Shown here piece after piece: positions 45,512 through 56,337 of a stretch of 64,000 bases of DNA (position 1 is its first letter; every line of letters begins with the position of its first letter). The stretch spans positions 13,833,042 through 13,897,041 of the forward strand of contig NC_060238.1 in NCBI RefSeq assembly GCF_021155775.2. The letters run 5' to 3'. The DNA comes from Neodiprion pinetum. Lineage: Eukaryota > Arthropoda > Insecta > Hymenoptera > Diprionidae. Position numbers and translations under genes: made by a program. The notes beneath the pieces are model-generated. The model was not told where the DNA came from. It saw nothing but the letters and a program-made list of their open reading frames with translations, and did not search any database.

Positions 45512-48500
45512 CAATTTAATACATACGTACTCACATTATATTCGTGATTGGACAAGCTTTCGTACAATGCGCGGTAGAAATATCACACTCTTAAGACGGG
45601 GTAATGGCCAAGTTATTTTTGCAGGGTAAAAACTTACTTCCTTTTCTTTGCCACGCTGTTTTGTTTAGAATACATATTTACGAAATATTCGTGAATGCAC
45701 GAATGAAACGAAAATTTGACGAATCACGTTTTTTTCTGCAAGAATTGTCTCGTGTATGTACGAAAAATGTTTTCCGTGATCTGCACGCTATTCACATGGT
45801 AATATTACAAACATACCTACTTATATATTGAAGAAGGAAAGTAGATAAAAGAGGAAATGACAAATTATAAGAAATAAAGTAAAATTTCACATGGTGTAAA
45901 TGATAACGCAATTATTTTGTGATATTTATTATTCCTAGTAAAAAACTAAACATTATACAAACCAAATATTATTACGTGTATGTAAACACATGCGAAAAGT
46001 CCTAAATAGGTGATAACACAAGTGAGACAAAAATATTATATTGCGCGACAAGGGACGAAAGTTGGTGATTGCGACGAGTGTGAAGTTTGCGCCTGAGCGA
46101 AGCAAGTGCGGCAATCAAACAACCTGTGATCGCCAACTTTTGCCTTGAGTCACAAACAATAGTTTTTATAACAAGCAAATGAGAAATAGTGGAGTTTTGC
46201 GTAGTATTTTCGCGCGACGCGAGTGGCCAATTTCTTGTTCTTAGGGACAAAAGTGATTTCACAACGGACGAAAGTGAAGCATATGTGGACTGCGCATACG
46301 TAAACCTATGGATATAATTTATAAGATTAAATTGGCTGCTTTCACTCGCTAAACTGCTACGCAAAGCTCGTTTTAATGCAAGTGTAATAAAAATAAATTT
46401 CTCGAGTATCTATACCATATTTATCGTATTCGCAAATTTAGGGGTAAGCGAAGACATTCATTAGATGTATCAATATATAATATGTTAAATGTATGTACTC
46501 AAATGATAGATATAAAGTGTGGTCACGGTATTATATAGACTAAGTATGCATAAATATCTACTAATATACATGATACGTGTTGACAGTTTATATTCCACCT
46601 AATTTTTTCACTCAGCATTTGCAATTTCTTTTTTTATATCCTTTTTGCATCCAGATTTTAAATGTACTAATACGGAGACTCATCAATTCACTCGCTCTTT
46701 TCACTTTTCCTTATCTACGGCGATTCAGGAAAAGTATTGGGTTAGGTCCAATATGACTTTATCTAATGCGAACGAATCAATTTATGTTTTCGGATCTCCA
46801 GTGTCCGAAAAACATGTTTGCAAAAAAAACTGTCGGTCAGTCTATGTATTTGTTTGGCTGTGGTAACAAACTTCCGCTTTGATCTTGGAACCCCTGAATA
46901 AAAAAATCCAAAATTCATACGACTTTATATTCAAATGGTGTGCAAGGAAAGTATTATCCGAATAACTATAAAACTAATGAGCCCAATAATGCAGTAACAA
47001 ATAATTTTATGAAAAATTCAATGAAATACGCATTAACAACAGAAGATTTCGATTATACTTAGTGGTACTTCTAGTAACTGCATTTGTTTGTGAAGTAATG
47101 GAATGTACGGTGAAAATAATAAGTTGTGTTCCAAGTGTGGAAAGTGGGCAGTTTACGCTGACAATGAGTGTAAAGATTACGGCGTGAGCCGCAATGTAAA
47201 AACTGCGATCGCATGAATACGACTGAGGTAATCGCACAAGTCCAGCGTGAAGGCAGCACACGAGCCAGACACTTATTCGCACGTGTGAGAAATGCTATTT
47301 CTTTGAACACGGTTGAAGGGAAGTTTGATTTGAAAATGCATAAAATTGGAGGAGTAACTGACGCTCTATGACATAGTACATATAATTGCGTTATTTGAAA
47401 GCGTGCATGTGCCAAAAAGAACTTGAATATAATATCGAACGTTTCAGTTGTAAGTATGCGCCAACGGCGTCTTACTGTACTATTCAGAAATAGCGCACTT
47501 TACGTACACTCCACAAGCTTTGGTCAACGAACTTTCCGAACAGGTATTGAAGAAAACAAATTGTGCTAACTTCAGCCTATAGAACAGATTTGTATCAACA
47601 ATAGACGATATAAATACCGTATCGTATGCATATTTCATAATTACGATATATATAATTGATAATTTCTTGAAATAATCTTTGTATGGCCTATATGCATTAT
47701 ATACATCAAATAATGTTAGAATTCGGTGACTAGATTATATTATTATAGACATGTTGTGAACTTCATGCACATTCAAATACAACCACACTTTTGAAAATAA
47801 CTAGTACACGTTTAACCAGAGCAATCGGTAAAAATTAGTAGGCTGAGTATCTGCCGGAGCATGTGCTAATAAATAACTGAACTCTATTGGACCGAGGGAC
47901 CGCATCGCGACAGCATTTTCCTCTGTAAGGCATAAAAGTCAACTTATGTAAAACATGCCATGAGATGTATGACTCTTCCGCGTCAAATCGCGAATTGAGA
48001 TTATATTTTTACGATTACCCGTAACAGTCATCGGTCAGTTAACAATAAGTTTGCCAAGCCTTTTAAGATCGATTTACGATCAACTTGACCTAAATAGACT
48101 CATATTGCCTATTAATACTATCGGGATAGAGGATCCCTATGGACTTAAGCCTGGAAAAACTGTCCTATTTGATGAGTGAACATTTTCAAATTCCTGTTTG
48201 ACGAGTTAACACGAAACTTAGTACGCTGTTACTAGAATCGCGCTGATTGAGCCTTGAATTGTGGACAATAGCATTACATGGAATCTTATATGCAGATAGT
48301 ACACAGAGTAATGACTCGCATGAAAAGATGACAAAGATTGCGCATGCGCAAACAAAAACTCATTCTGCCAAGTTTAATCAATCGATCTTCAGTTTTCAGA
48401 TTCAGGAAACTAACTTTATTCTACCAAAATATGCATACAATATGGATGTATACATAGATACGTATATACATACATATATTCGTTATAGTGCAGAGTTTCA

Positions 48501-49530
48501 AATCTCAGCGGGTTGTAAGTACTCGTGAAATATGAATTAGATTGAACTACCGGCTCTCAGGGTAAACTTGAATTTTCAGCTGAGAGCAAAAAAATTCAGA
48601 ACAGATAAAAAAAATAATGAAATGAGAAAAATTTCCATTACATGATACAATCACATTGTAATTATCTTATTCTATATATGAAACATATAATTGTACGATC
48701 ACAATAATATTGAATTAACGATATGGATGATTATAATACATAATATATAAATATTATACATACAAGTATTACAGTTCTTCTCTTACTTTGTTTCGTTTCT
48801 GAGAAGTGTCAGTTGGGGCGAGTTGTGTTGGATGGTTTTTCTGCACTTTTTGATCTCTAAACGAGACGTTTGTGTTTACGTCCAGATACGCACAGAGAAC
48901 ATCATACCGTTTCAAATAGTGGAACCAAAGAAAAAAACAGAATGACATTTTAAAACCAACAATAGTGATGGTAACAATGAAATAAATGTTTTTACAAAAA
49001 TTATTCGATGCGCACATGACGCAACATAATTTGTCTTATACATCGGGAAATCGTGTCCGGCATAGTTTCTCGTGTTAAAAAAATTGTTAGTTCATATTTC
49101 CGAACGTCTTATTTTTAGTCTCTTCAGATTATTAGATATTATACGTCCTATAAGTAATATTTTTACTAATTTTCGTTAGATGTTACCACGTAAAATTACC
49201 GGACGATTACGTACATAAGGTGAGTTACTTGCTTTGACTATGGGAGAAGCCTCGTTAATTGATTGACGCTGTCCCGTAGCCGATCGGACGAGTGAACAGG
49301 CAGATCACATTGAAGTAATAGTCAAAGAGTTTAGAGCGATGATAGTCTTCAGTTTTCTAGAGGCGAGTTTTGGAATATTTAGATATACTAGTTGTGTACA
49401 TGAACATCCTATGGTCAGTCACGGCGCTAACGGGACCCATGTCACAGATGCGTTTTCGAATATGTATTAAACACAAGAATGGTAGAATGACTTCTCAGAG
49501 GCTACTTATGTACAGTTTGTATACAACTAA
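45512..49530. other. No gene seen
   Basis: A 4-kb AT-rich stretch with only short frames (largest 120 codons, 46364-46002, minus, unrecognised). A weak inverted pair around AAAGTTGGTGATTG (46038) and GATCGCCAACTTTT (46127) is present. Confidence 0.5.
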
Positions 49531-49563
49531 GTGCTTCGCCCCTGCGCGCTTCGCGCACCTCAC
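49531..49563. repeat. GC-rich double-hairpin motif, copy 2
   Basis: GCTTCGCCCCTGCGCGCT and then CGCGC and CCTCAC, matching 12412-12443 over about 30 bases. Here the second hairpin is GCGCG-CTT-CGCGC and the first is imperfect. Confidence 0.6.
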
Positions 49564-49739
49564 TTTTCCACTGCTAATATAACAAATATACGGTAGATCT
49601 TACCGGTTGTTAATCACCAGTACATCCAATTCTATTTCAACTTGTGTCATGTTTTGTATACGAATTGGTTGTAATATCAACAGATATGTGTAAAAGATAG
49701 TTCCCGGTAATAGGCTCAGAACATCATAATGACCACTTT

Positions 49740-49742
<3 letters not shown>

Positions 49743-49810
<68 letters not shown>

Positions 49811-49811
49811 T
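49743..49811. repeat. (TA)n microsatellite, about 34 repeats
   Basis: Nearly pure AT dinucleotides for 69 bases with one G interruption at 49801. Confidence 0.95.
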
Positions 49812-50129
49812 TAAACGTAAATCGTCTGTAAATTTTCTGATTCGTATTCATAAGTACTGAATAATCGGAACAGTGAACAAATGAACGTATTTTCAAAAGT
49901 TTTTCCGCTGCGGTCAGTTCGATATCACCGGCATGAGTCCCACAACACGAAGATTATATGACACCTGATGCGATTTATTACCCACGATGTAACTTTTGTA
50001 TTTTCGAAAATTGTTTCCAGCGGTCACTCCGTATGTCGTCTAAACACTCACTTTGTGCTGCCACAATTAGCAGTTGAAAGATACTAGACCATGAGCGCGC
50101 TGCGCGAGTTCTTCTGGTTATTTATTATA
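49812..50129. other. No gene seen
   Basis: Nothing recognised apart from a short GAGCGCGCTGCGCGAG palindrome near 50095. Confidence 0.4.
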
Positions 50130-50720
50130 TTTTGTCATGAAAGTTATCTTCGCCTTTATACTGGATACAAATCCCTACTTCACCGACACAGTTCGGGCGT
50201 CAAACTTTTTCAAGGGTGCGGGGGTTATCTCGACCGAGACTAACGTTATCAACCTTCATCTGCTCTGCGCTCTGCGTTACCATCATATCGATCATCGGAA
50301 AAAATCGTCTGTTTTGCGCACTACGTTACCATCGTTGTTGATAAAATTATCTAAATTCGAGTTACTTTTATACCATCTTCGATAAAAAATTAGGTGTTCT
50401 ACCCTTAATATAGTAAAGTTACCATTATCAGCAACCGTTGTTTTTAACATCATCGGTAAAAATCTCACGCTCTATCATTACCAACATGCATCAAGCAAAA
50501 TCCAGACGTAGGCTCGATTCAGGCAGTTCAACAAAACTCAGCTTCGACAAGGTTCTTCCACCGTGAGTGAGCAAGGGAGCGTGACGTTGGGAGGTTAACA
50601 ACGACGAATCCGCAGAATTTTTGAAGCTAAACGGTTCTCGAAATCGTCAGTAAAGTTTCAAGGCCCACATCGATCGGCAAAGCGTTGTAGGTTTTGGATC
50701 CACACCTGTATAGATGCGGA
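50130..50720 (+). repeat. Composite dispersed satellite, copy 3 (diverged)
   Basis: Contains GCTCTGCGTTACCATCATAT, GCACTACGTTACCATCG and CTCTATCATTACCAACATG, echoing the first half of copies 1 and 2. Then CGTGACGTTGGGAGGTTAAC and TCGAAATCGTCAGTAAAGTT echo the second half. It is the most diverged of the four copies. Confidence 0.6.
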
Positions 50721-50739
50721 ATTAGCGGAACACAAATGG

Positions 50740-51430
50740 ATCCTTTAACAAATTGTGACATAACCTCAAGTCTTTTACTGCGTCGTCTACATTTGTAAGC
50801 TTACAGTCTCTTGCTAATTCTTGCAAAGCGGCTATAAACTGTACGATAGTCTCATGTTCGAGCTGTATGCGTTATCTCACTCGATCCCGCAGTACCTGTA
50901 CGTTCACTTTCGGCTTCAGATATTTTGTTACTTTTTCGATTATATTCTCCCACTACGTTTCAGCTGGCTATCTTGGAGCACACACTTTCCGAATCGCCGC
51001 ATTTGTGTCCGCACTCACTTTTGTTAACAAAATTGCTCTTTTCTTTGCTTCGTCTGTAATTTCATTTGCTACGAAGTATAATCCAATCCGCCCTACTAAT
51101 TGTTCCCAATTTTATACTCCGAGTTGGAAATTTAATTGGCTTCGGATTCCATTTTTGGTTTCTGTTTATCCGTGTCGTTTACTGACTTCGCGTCTTCCGT
51201 TTCACTTTCTACGCTACTCTGCGCAGCCTGTTGCTGCCCTGCCGTTGATCATTTTACTGCTGCACTTAGCTTTTCCCGTAGACTGTCAACGATTTCACCT
51301 TCATCCCACTCAATTTCCTTTCTGTTGCGTTCTTCGCGGACTTGTCGTTTCGACAAGTCTTGGATGCAGGCGGTTTTAGGTTTTCCCTGTCTTGTCGCCC
51401 ATCAGCCTGTAGCCCATATTCGTTTTATCC
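50740..51430 (-). pseudogene. Gypsy gag fragment, broken
   Basis: The minus strand reads as a gag-like product with several stops. Recognisable boxes are GRIGLYFVANEITDEAKK followed by RAILLTKV (near 51090-51020) and QFIAALQELARDCKL followed by DDAVKDLRL (near 50845-50775), in the order and spacing of Ty3/Gypsy Gag. The protein would form the retrotransposon particle. No zinc knuckle is visible because the sequence ends before it. The 170-codon plus-strand frame at 50867-51379 is an antisense shadow. Confidence 0.7.
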
Positions 51431-51441
51431 TCGTCGCCAGT

Positions 51442-51631
51442 TGGTCAATCTATCATTGAATATAAGACACGGAATTCGATATACATGTGTTTATTATGAG
51501 ATGTGTACATAGACTGAGCGACGAGCGTTCCCGAGACTTGAAAAGCCCCCACTCTCACACACACCCTGCCATCTCGCCCCGGCCTCCTAGTTCGCATACC
51601 CACACGCTTCCGTCTCACGCACGCTCATACA
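51442..51631 (-). repeat. Candidate Gypsy 5' LTR
   Basis: 190 bases starting TG and ending CA, one base before TGGCGACGAGGAT, which fits a primer-binding site. No second LTR was found to confirm the ends. Confidence 0.5.
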
Positions 51632-51787
51632 CTCCAGGAATGTGCATGAATTCCGATCTTGAATGGTGAAGCGAATCTCATCACTGTCGTTGAAACTTGA
51701 TGACGCATAAGGTTTGTGCGCACGTATCTGTAGATGTGCGACTGACTTATCGAAGATGACAGGCGTTTGAATGTTCAGATTCTCCAT
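51632..51787 (-). pseudogene. Polinton major capsid protein, N-terminal stub
   Basis: About 52 codons from the start MENLNIQTPVIFDKSV, with a HLQIRAHKPYASSSFND box that matches the locus A capsid start (EIHAHKPYGSSTFNN). Similarity ends where the Gypsy LTR begins, so the remaining capsid gene was lost or displaced by that insertion. Confidence 0.75.
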
Positions 51788-52006
51788 GGTACGTAGCAGG
51801 CAACGAAATATAATAGCAAAATCGAAATCTTAATCGTTTGAAATTTCTTTGCCAAAAGATGTCAGCTTCAAACCCAGAGCTATCAGAAACTCTACTTTCC
51901 AACGTGTTAACGGTTCGGGAATCGATCGATGACTGACTTTATCGGGATATGCTGACTTACTGATATAACTCTTTTTGGATAATCTGTTATATACAATACT
52001 CATCTT

Positions 52007-52642
52007 TTATTGCAATTTGACGTGCAGTCTCATAGTTATAGCTTCTCCACAAAAATCATCCAGGTCTCCGTCTTGATCGACTAACCAAAGCTGTATGTGA
52101 TCTATGGTCTTGATGGTGATCAAAAGGTAAATGACGTGCGACGGCACTTCTGCGATCTTATATGTCGACGAAACGATAGGGAAAAATTCGCAAATAGTGT
52201 GCATTTTGCGCTCGTTGACGTAGACACCCGTTGTAATGCTGCATTCGACTAGCAACACGTCGACTTTAAGATTAGCTACTGACATATCCGATTTGTGAGT
52301 TTGGTTGGTTGCTAATATGCGTGGTGTAAATCCGAGAAGTAGACCAATAGAACCGTCAGGTTCAAAATTTATGATGTGGTTACATTTGATTTCGCTGCAC
52401 AACGTATTATTGTTGGGCTTTACGCTGATTTCAATGTTGGTATTTTTTAGCGCGTTTTGAACATACTTTTCAATATCCCTAATTTCGGAGCTGCCAGTAG
52501 GTATGGTGACTACTTCACCGGCTATGTGTATTTTATTGTAACTGTCGTCAACGTTGGGAATAGAATTGAAGGTTAACAGTTCAACGAAACCGAAGACATA
52601 ATTTTTGTTTAGAGCAAATTCGATCGGAAAAAGATATTGCAC
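52007..52642 (-). CDS. Polinton minor-capsid candidate, open frame
   Basis: A 211-residue frame without internal stops. Visible blocks are an N-terminal FALNKNYVFGFVELLTFNS, IHIAGEVVTIPTGSSE, IEISVKPNNNTLCSEIK, EPDGSIGLLLGFTPRIL, VLLVECSITTGVYVNE and a C-terminal FCGEAITMRLHVKLQ. The broken locus A gene matches along most of it. Its place between protease and major capsid, its size, and its beta-rich appearance fit a penton-type minor capsid protein; that role is tentative. Preservation of the frame may be chance or reflect more recent decay. Confidence 0.6.
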   Translation of the reverse strand: MQYLFPIEFALNKNYVFGFVELLTFNSIPNVDDSYNKIHIAGEVVTIPTGSSEIRDIEKYVQNALKNTNIEISVKPNNNTLCSEIKCNHIINFEPDGSIGLLLGFTPRILATNQTHKSDMSVANLKVDVLLVECSITTGVYVNERKMHTICEFFPIVSSTYKIAEVPSHVIYLLITIKTIDHIQLWLVDQDGDLDDFCGEAITMRLHVKLQ

Positions 52643-52672
52643 TTTTCAGAATTAAAGACATTCCCGATATAG

Positions 52673-53383
52673 TTAAGGACGTTGTATGCGAAATCCGAGC
52701 AAAAAGTTTGTGACGTCGTCTTTTATAAGAAATAGTGAATGCAATATTTTTTTATTGAAAATTGAATTGAGACGCCGTTAGAATTGCGAAATATTCACGA
52801 TAAGAATAGTAAAAAATAAATTTCTGTTCCGAAAAGCGAAAAAAATAGTCGAAATCGTTCATGTTTTTGGCATCAAGAACGATATTTATCGCCGCGTCTG
52901 TACCCACTACAGCTGTAGAGCCCTGTCACGGATAGGGAACGCGGGGGACAATACTAACGCACGACACGAAAATTCGGTCGTTGCCAGTTTGGAACAGCTG
53001 ACTGCTCGGGATTATTCTCCTCATGCAATCTTCACGAACTTTCCCTACTTTCGGAATTAATTACGAGATAACGACGTGGTGGAAAAATATTAAAAAATTC
53101 TAATGGATCCAAAATTTATTGAATAAGATGATACTAATTTTTCAAGCATTTCTATCGACCCGTTTTCCAATTACATATGCAAACGTGAATTTTGTCAGGT
53201 ATTTTGCGGATTTTCCCCCTAAGCCCTGTGTTAATTTTCGGATTTTCAAATTCGGTTTATTCTCAAACGACGTGGTCAATCGTATTGAAATTTGGCAAGA
53301 AATTTGGAAATATTACAATTAAAACTCGAGCAAAATTTTAACAAAATCTGTCGAAAAGGATGTTTTGCATACAACGTCCTTAA
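52673..53383. mobile_element. 703-bp TTAA-flanked element inside Polinton locus B
   Basis: TTAA at 52673-52676 and 53380-53383 bracket inverted ends GGACGTTGTATGC (52677) and GCATACAACGTCC (ending 53379). At locus A the same position, between minor capsid and protease, is uninterrupted. Alignment across the gap leaves a single TTAA-like site, so the insertion boundaries are supported independently. No ORF; a non-autonomous piggyBac-type element by target site. Confidence 0.85.
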
Positions 53384-53469
53384 CGTAAACTAATCATCCA
53401 TGACTGCAAGTGTTGGACTGACATTATTGAATTACGTGTCATTTTTATATAGCTTCTCGCTTAGAAATT

Positions 53470-53800
53470 TCAGATACACGAACAATCGAATGTATCGTAA
53501 TCCTGATATCTTTCATCATTATACTTCAGGCTACCAACACCGAGATATTTCACGAGGTCTAACGGAGATTGAAGATAAGTGAAACTGTCAAAATATACGA
53601 CATCGTTGCCGCGTTTCTTATATGCAACCCAGTATATCCCAGGGCCATCCTTATCGTCAAGATTGTCGAAAGCAGCCTCGTTTTTATGCGGTCCGTTTTT
53701 GGGCATTTCGTTGCTGATGAAAACACGTCAGAAGTAGGGAATTTTCATGACTTTTGCATACTTCTGCAAATCCCGGTTGGTCAAAACTCGGCGCAGTAGC
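53470..53800 (-). pseudogene. Adenain-like cysteine protease of Polinton locus B
   Basis: Frame 53706-53470 (78 codons) shows NLDDKDGPGIYWVAYKKR and FDSFTYLQSPLDLVKYLG, matching the locus A copy. Similarity extends upstream to about 53800 beyond a stop. The catalytic-His position is Tyr (codon TAC), as at locus A. The C-terminal Cys box is cut short (FDCSCI then stop), where locus A keeps a longer version. The enzyme would have matured capsid proteins; it is inactive here. Confidence 0.75.
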
Positions 53801-53841
53801 TTTACACTTGGTGTTTTGAAAGATGAAAACCGAAACCCTTT

Positions 53842-54281
53842 TTGTACGGTTTAAGATGGAGACTTTTACTTAACGCGATCACTTCCACCTTTTTTTTATG
53901 CCATTTGGTTTCCTCCAATTCTCGTTCAGCTGTGCTCGCATCGTTTACAGCCTTTGCTATAGCCGCGGCACCCCCCGCTAACGCACCCGTAACGCTGAGA
54001 CTGACAAAAATGGATATGAAAAAAGGTAGAAATCCGCCAACCTTCTTTTACTTATACTTATTATACTTTCACTTATCACCTTATTTTTTTACAGCTTCTC
54101 GAGCACCTTTGAGTGTAGACTTAATGCTTGTTTGCGCGTCGTGACTCGAAATCATAGACTGTTTTGCTGCGAGTATGATTTTGTTCAAGGAAACATTCTT
54201 TGGGTTCTGACATCTTATGCCTAACTTTGTCTTCACCTTCAACGTTTGAGCGACAGTCCGAATAGTCGGTTTGTCATTCAA
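53842..54281 (-). pseudogene. Polinton hydrophobic minor protein, locus B
   Basis: Frame 54281-54081 gives a basic N-terminal part (PKNVSLNKIILAAKQSM, TSIKSTLKGAREAV). The Gly/Ala-rich hydrophobic part is found in another frame around 54030-53900, as the complement of the locus A segment. An AT-rich insertion near 54045-54085 separates them. Same relative position as at locus A. Confidence 0.65.
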
Positions 54282-54308
54282 TTTAATGTCCTTTACATAA
54301 ATCCATTT

Positions 54309-54590
54309 TCAAGCTCTTGAAACTAATATTTTATCCGCAACGTTTCTAGCTTGAATATTCTGACAATTTTTAGAATAAGCTATATCGTGTTCCTTGCACA
54401 CTGCATCAAAAGGATTGATACTGGAATCGCCTCTTGGGCGCCGTTCTGCCAACTTTGTACCGGGACCACAATATTGGTAACCAGGAACGTGCAACTTGAT
54501 CGGAAGTTTGTTGATGATGCGATTTACTAAACCGTTCCCACGTGATCGCTTTTTCGGAGATCGCTTAAGATGACGTATCAGCACAATCAT
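54309..54590 (-). CDS. PLA2-like domain protein, Polinton locus B
   Basis: A 93-residue frame with a basic N-terminus (HLKRSPKKRSRGNG), LHVPGYQYCGPGTKLAERR and NPFDAVCKEHDIAYSKN. YCGPG resembles the calcium-binding loop of secreted and parvovirus-type phospholipases A2, and HD in EHDIAY matches the catalytic dyad. Such modules are known from parvovirus capsid proteins, where they help particles leave endosomes, and from adintovirus-like Polintons. Whether this one is active is unknown. The frame is intact though its neighbours are broken. Confidence 0.7.
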   Translation of the reverse strand: MIVLIRHLKRSPKKRSRGNGLVNRIINKLPIKLHVPGYQYCGPGTKLAERRPRGDSSINPFDAVCKEHDIAYSKNCQNIQARNVADKILVSRA

Positions 54591-54744
54591 GTCTGCTCAT
54601 CAACTGAGGGGAAGTGTTTAAAAACGAGGTATTCATAGCTTATCCGATCAGTCGCGTTCGAGAGCTCATTCGAGAAACAATTTATCACGCTGCCGGTGAT
54701 GAACCTTGACAAATATATAAAAAATACAAAACAGAATAACCGTC
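54591..54744. promoter_or_regulatory. Divergent intergenic region of Polinton locus B
   Basis: 154 bases separate the PLA2-like start (minus) from the ATPase start (plus). A TATA-like ATATATAAAAAAT lies about 30 bases upstream of the ATPase ATG. A shared bidirectional promoter is inferred from the arrangement only. Confidence 0.35.
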
Positions 54745-55233
54745 ATGGTAACCTGTTACCGTGCAGTATTCTGTGAACCATCCAACTGTAGTAAAACCAA
54801 AGCTCTATTCACGCTTATAACCCAGCCAAACGGTTTGAGATTTAAAAACGTATACGTTTACTCAAAATCTCTCAATCAACCGAAAAACATGTTTCTGAGA
54901 CAAGTGCTTGAAAGTGTTAACGGTATTGAGTACTTCCCCTTCAACGAGCATCAGCAAGTCATTGCACCGAACGAAGCGCAACCTGACTCTATCATGGTAT
55001 TCGATGACGTAGCGTGCGAGAAGCAAGACAACATAAGTGCATACTTTTGTATGGGTAGACATCATGAAGTAGACTGTTTCTATCTTTGTCAGACTTACGC
55101 TCGAATCCCCAAGCATCTCGTGCGTAATAACACCAACCTGCTGGTCTTATTCAAGCAAGACGAGATGAATCTGAGGCACGTATGCAACGATCATGTAAAC
55201 ACCGATATGTCGCACACACGGTTTAAAATCTAG
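54745..55233 (+). pseudogene. FtsK/HerA-type packaging ATPase with degenerate P-loop
   Basis: The 162-residue frame is open. A Walker-B-like SIMVFDDVAC lies near residues 88-97. Downstream FYLCQTYARIPKHLVRNN and NLLVLFKQDEMNLRHV match the conserved C-terminal blocks of Polinton and A32-like genome-packaging ATPases. The Walker A segment reads EPSNCSKT, where both glycines of GxxxxGKT are replaced, so ATP binding is probably lost. I call it a pseudogene on that ground although no stop or frameshift is present. It is the first gene of the plus-strand set. Confidence 0.75.
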
Positions 55234-55365
55234 TGCATAACATGTTGGAACGGTGATAAGTATGGATTTGCAGTCATCAACAAGGACCGAGAGCTCGACA
55301 ATAGGCGATACAGGAAGGGATTTGACAATTTTATGAACATGAAAACGGAATGAAATACAACATCA

Positions 55366-56337
55366 TTGACGGAGAAGAAACAGCATCTTTGCAGAGCTAG
55401 TCGTATCAACATGCAGAAAAGTCATCAGGAAAGAGAAGTCTTGCGTCAGATTGCTCAAGCAAGTAATTTAATTCGTCTTAAATGTAGACTGCTCAAGATG
55501 GAAAAAGAGTCAATGCAGGAGAAAATGAAGGATGTCTTCAAACCTGTGGTAACTCCCCTGCAGGAATTAGTAAAGGTTACTCGAGGTGTGAAACCAGTCA
55601 AAAAAGAAGTGAAGGAAGAAATGAAAGTTGAAATGAAGCACGAGCAGAAGAACCAAATCGAATCTGAGGCAGCAGATGCTTATGAAACTGCGGGAGAAGA
55701 CGGAGAAGATAAAACTTTTGTATACTCATCCATAAAATTAGAGGATTAATATCTTGAGATGTTTGACGATCAACAAAAATAGAACGATTTCGATACCGTT
55801 TACGGGGTGTGAAACCTTTCGACTATCGGACTGATGGTTGGTGACTCACCAATACGCTTCGAGCATGAATACATTCGCGTAGGTGATATGCGGTATCCAA
55901 AAACCAAGGGGTTGTTGGAATTGTTGTTTAAAAAGATGCTAAGCATCGCTTACGTTACCTCTGACTACAAGGAGAAATACAAAAATATCGTCCTCGCAAC
56001 AAACGCTCATAGAAAATACTATGGCACGAAGGAGTCTATTGGACATGATCGCGATGCAAAATTCAAGTATGCAATTGCAGAGCTGCTCAACATTTCTACG
56101 ATGGGCAAAGATATATCGTCACAGTCGTTGAAGCGTACGGGCAAAGGTGTTCTGCTACCTCAGGCTTGGATTTTTCGACAAGGTATTAGAACAGATTATA
56201 TTTTCTCGGACGATGCTAACAAGTTGGTGGAACATCTCTGCTTGCTTATAGCATCTCAAGCGACTGGGAATACAAGTGACAACTACAAAATACTGTCTAT
56301 TCTCGAAGAATTACGAGAAGCGGAAATCATTTATTAG
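55366..56337 (+). pseudogene. Conserved Polinton protein of unknown function
   Basis: Two frames in the same register, 55366-55749 and 55834-56337, are separated by 84 bases with stops TAA, TAG and TGA. The first is Glu/Lys-rich with a coiled-coil look (VTPLQELVKVTRGVKPVKK, then an acidic stretch). The second has FEHEYIRVGDMRYPKTKG, LLELLFKK, NAHRKYYG, and a C-terminal SILEELREAEIIY. Proteins with this acidic/coiled first half and 'EELRE..' ending are recurrent between ATPase and integrase in insect Polintons. No enzymatic motif is visible. Confidence 0.65.

Larger units (their letters stand above)
50721..51631 (-). mobile_element. Truncated Gypsy retrotransposon: 5' LTR plus gag
   Basis: Read on the minus strand: a candidate 190-bp LTR from TGTATGAGCG (51631) to GATTGACCA (51442), containing AATAAA near 51495. 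It is followed at once by ACTGGCGACGAGGATAAAA, the primer-binding/leader motif typical of insect Gypsy elements. Then comes a gag-like region to about 50725. Protease, reverse transcriptase, integrase and 3' LTR are absent; the composite satellite follows. It lies inside the Polinton locus B capsid gene. Confidence 0.7.

Noticed and set aside
50867..51379. 170-codon plus-strand frame rich in Phe, Leu and Ser
   Set aside because: Antisense to the Gypsy gag region, whose minus-strand reading shows clear gag boxes.
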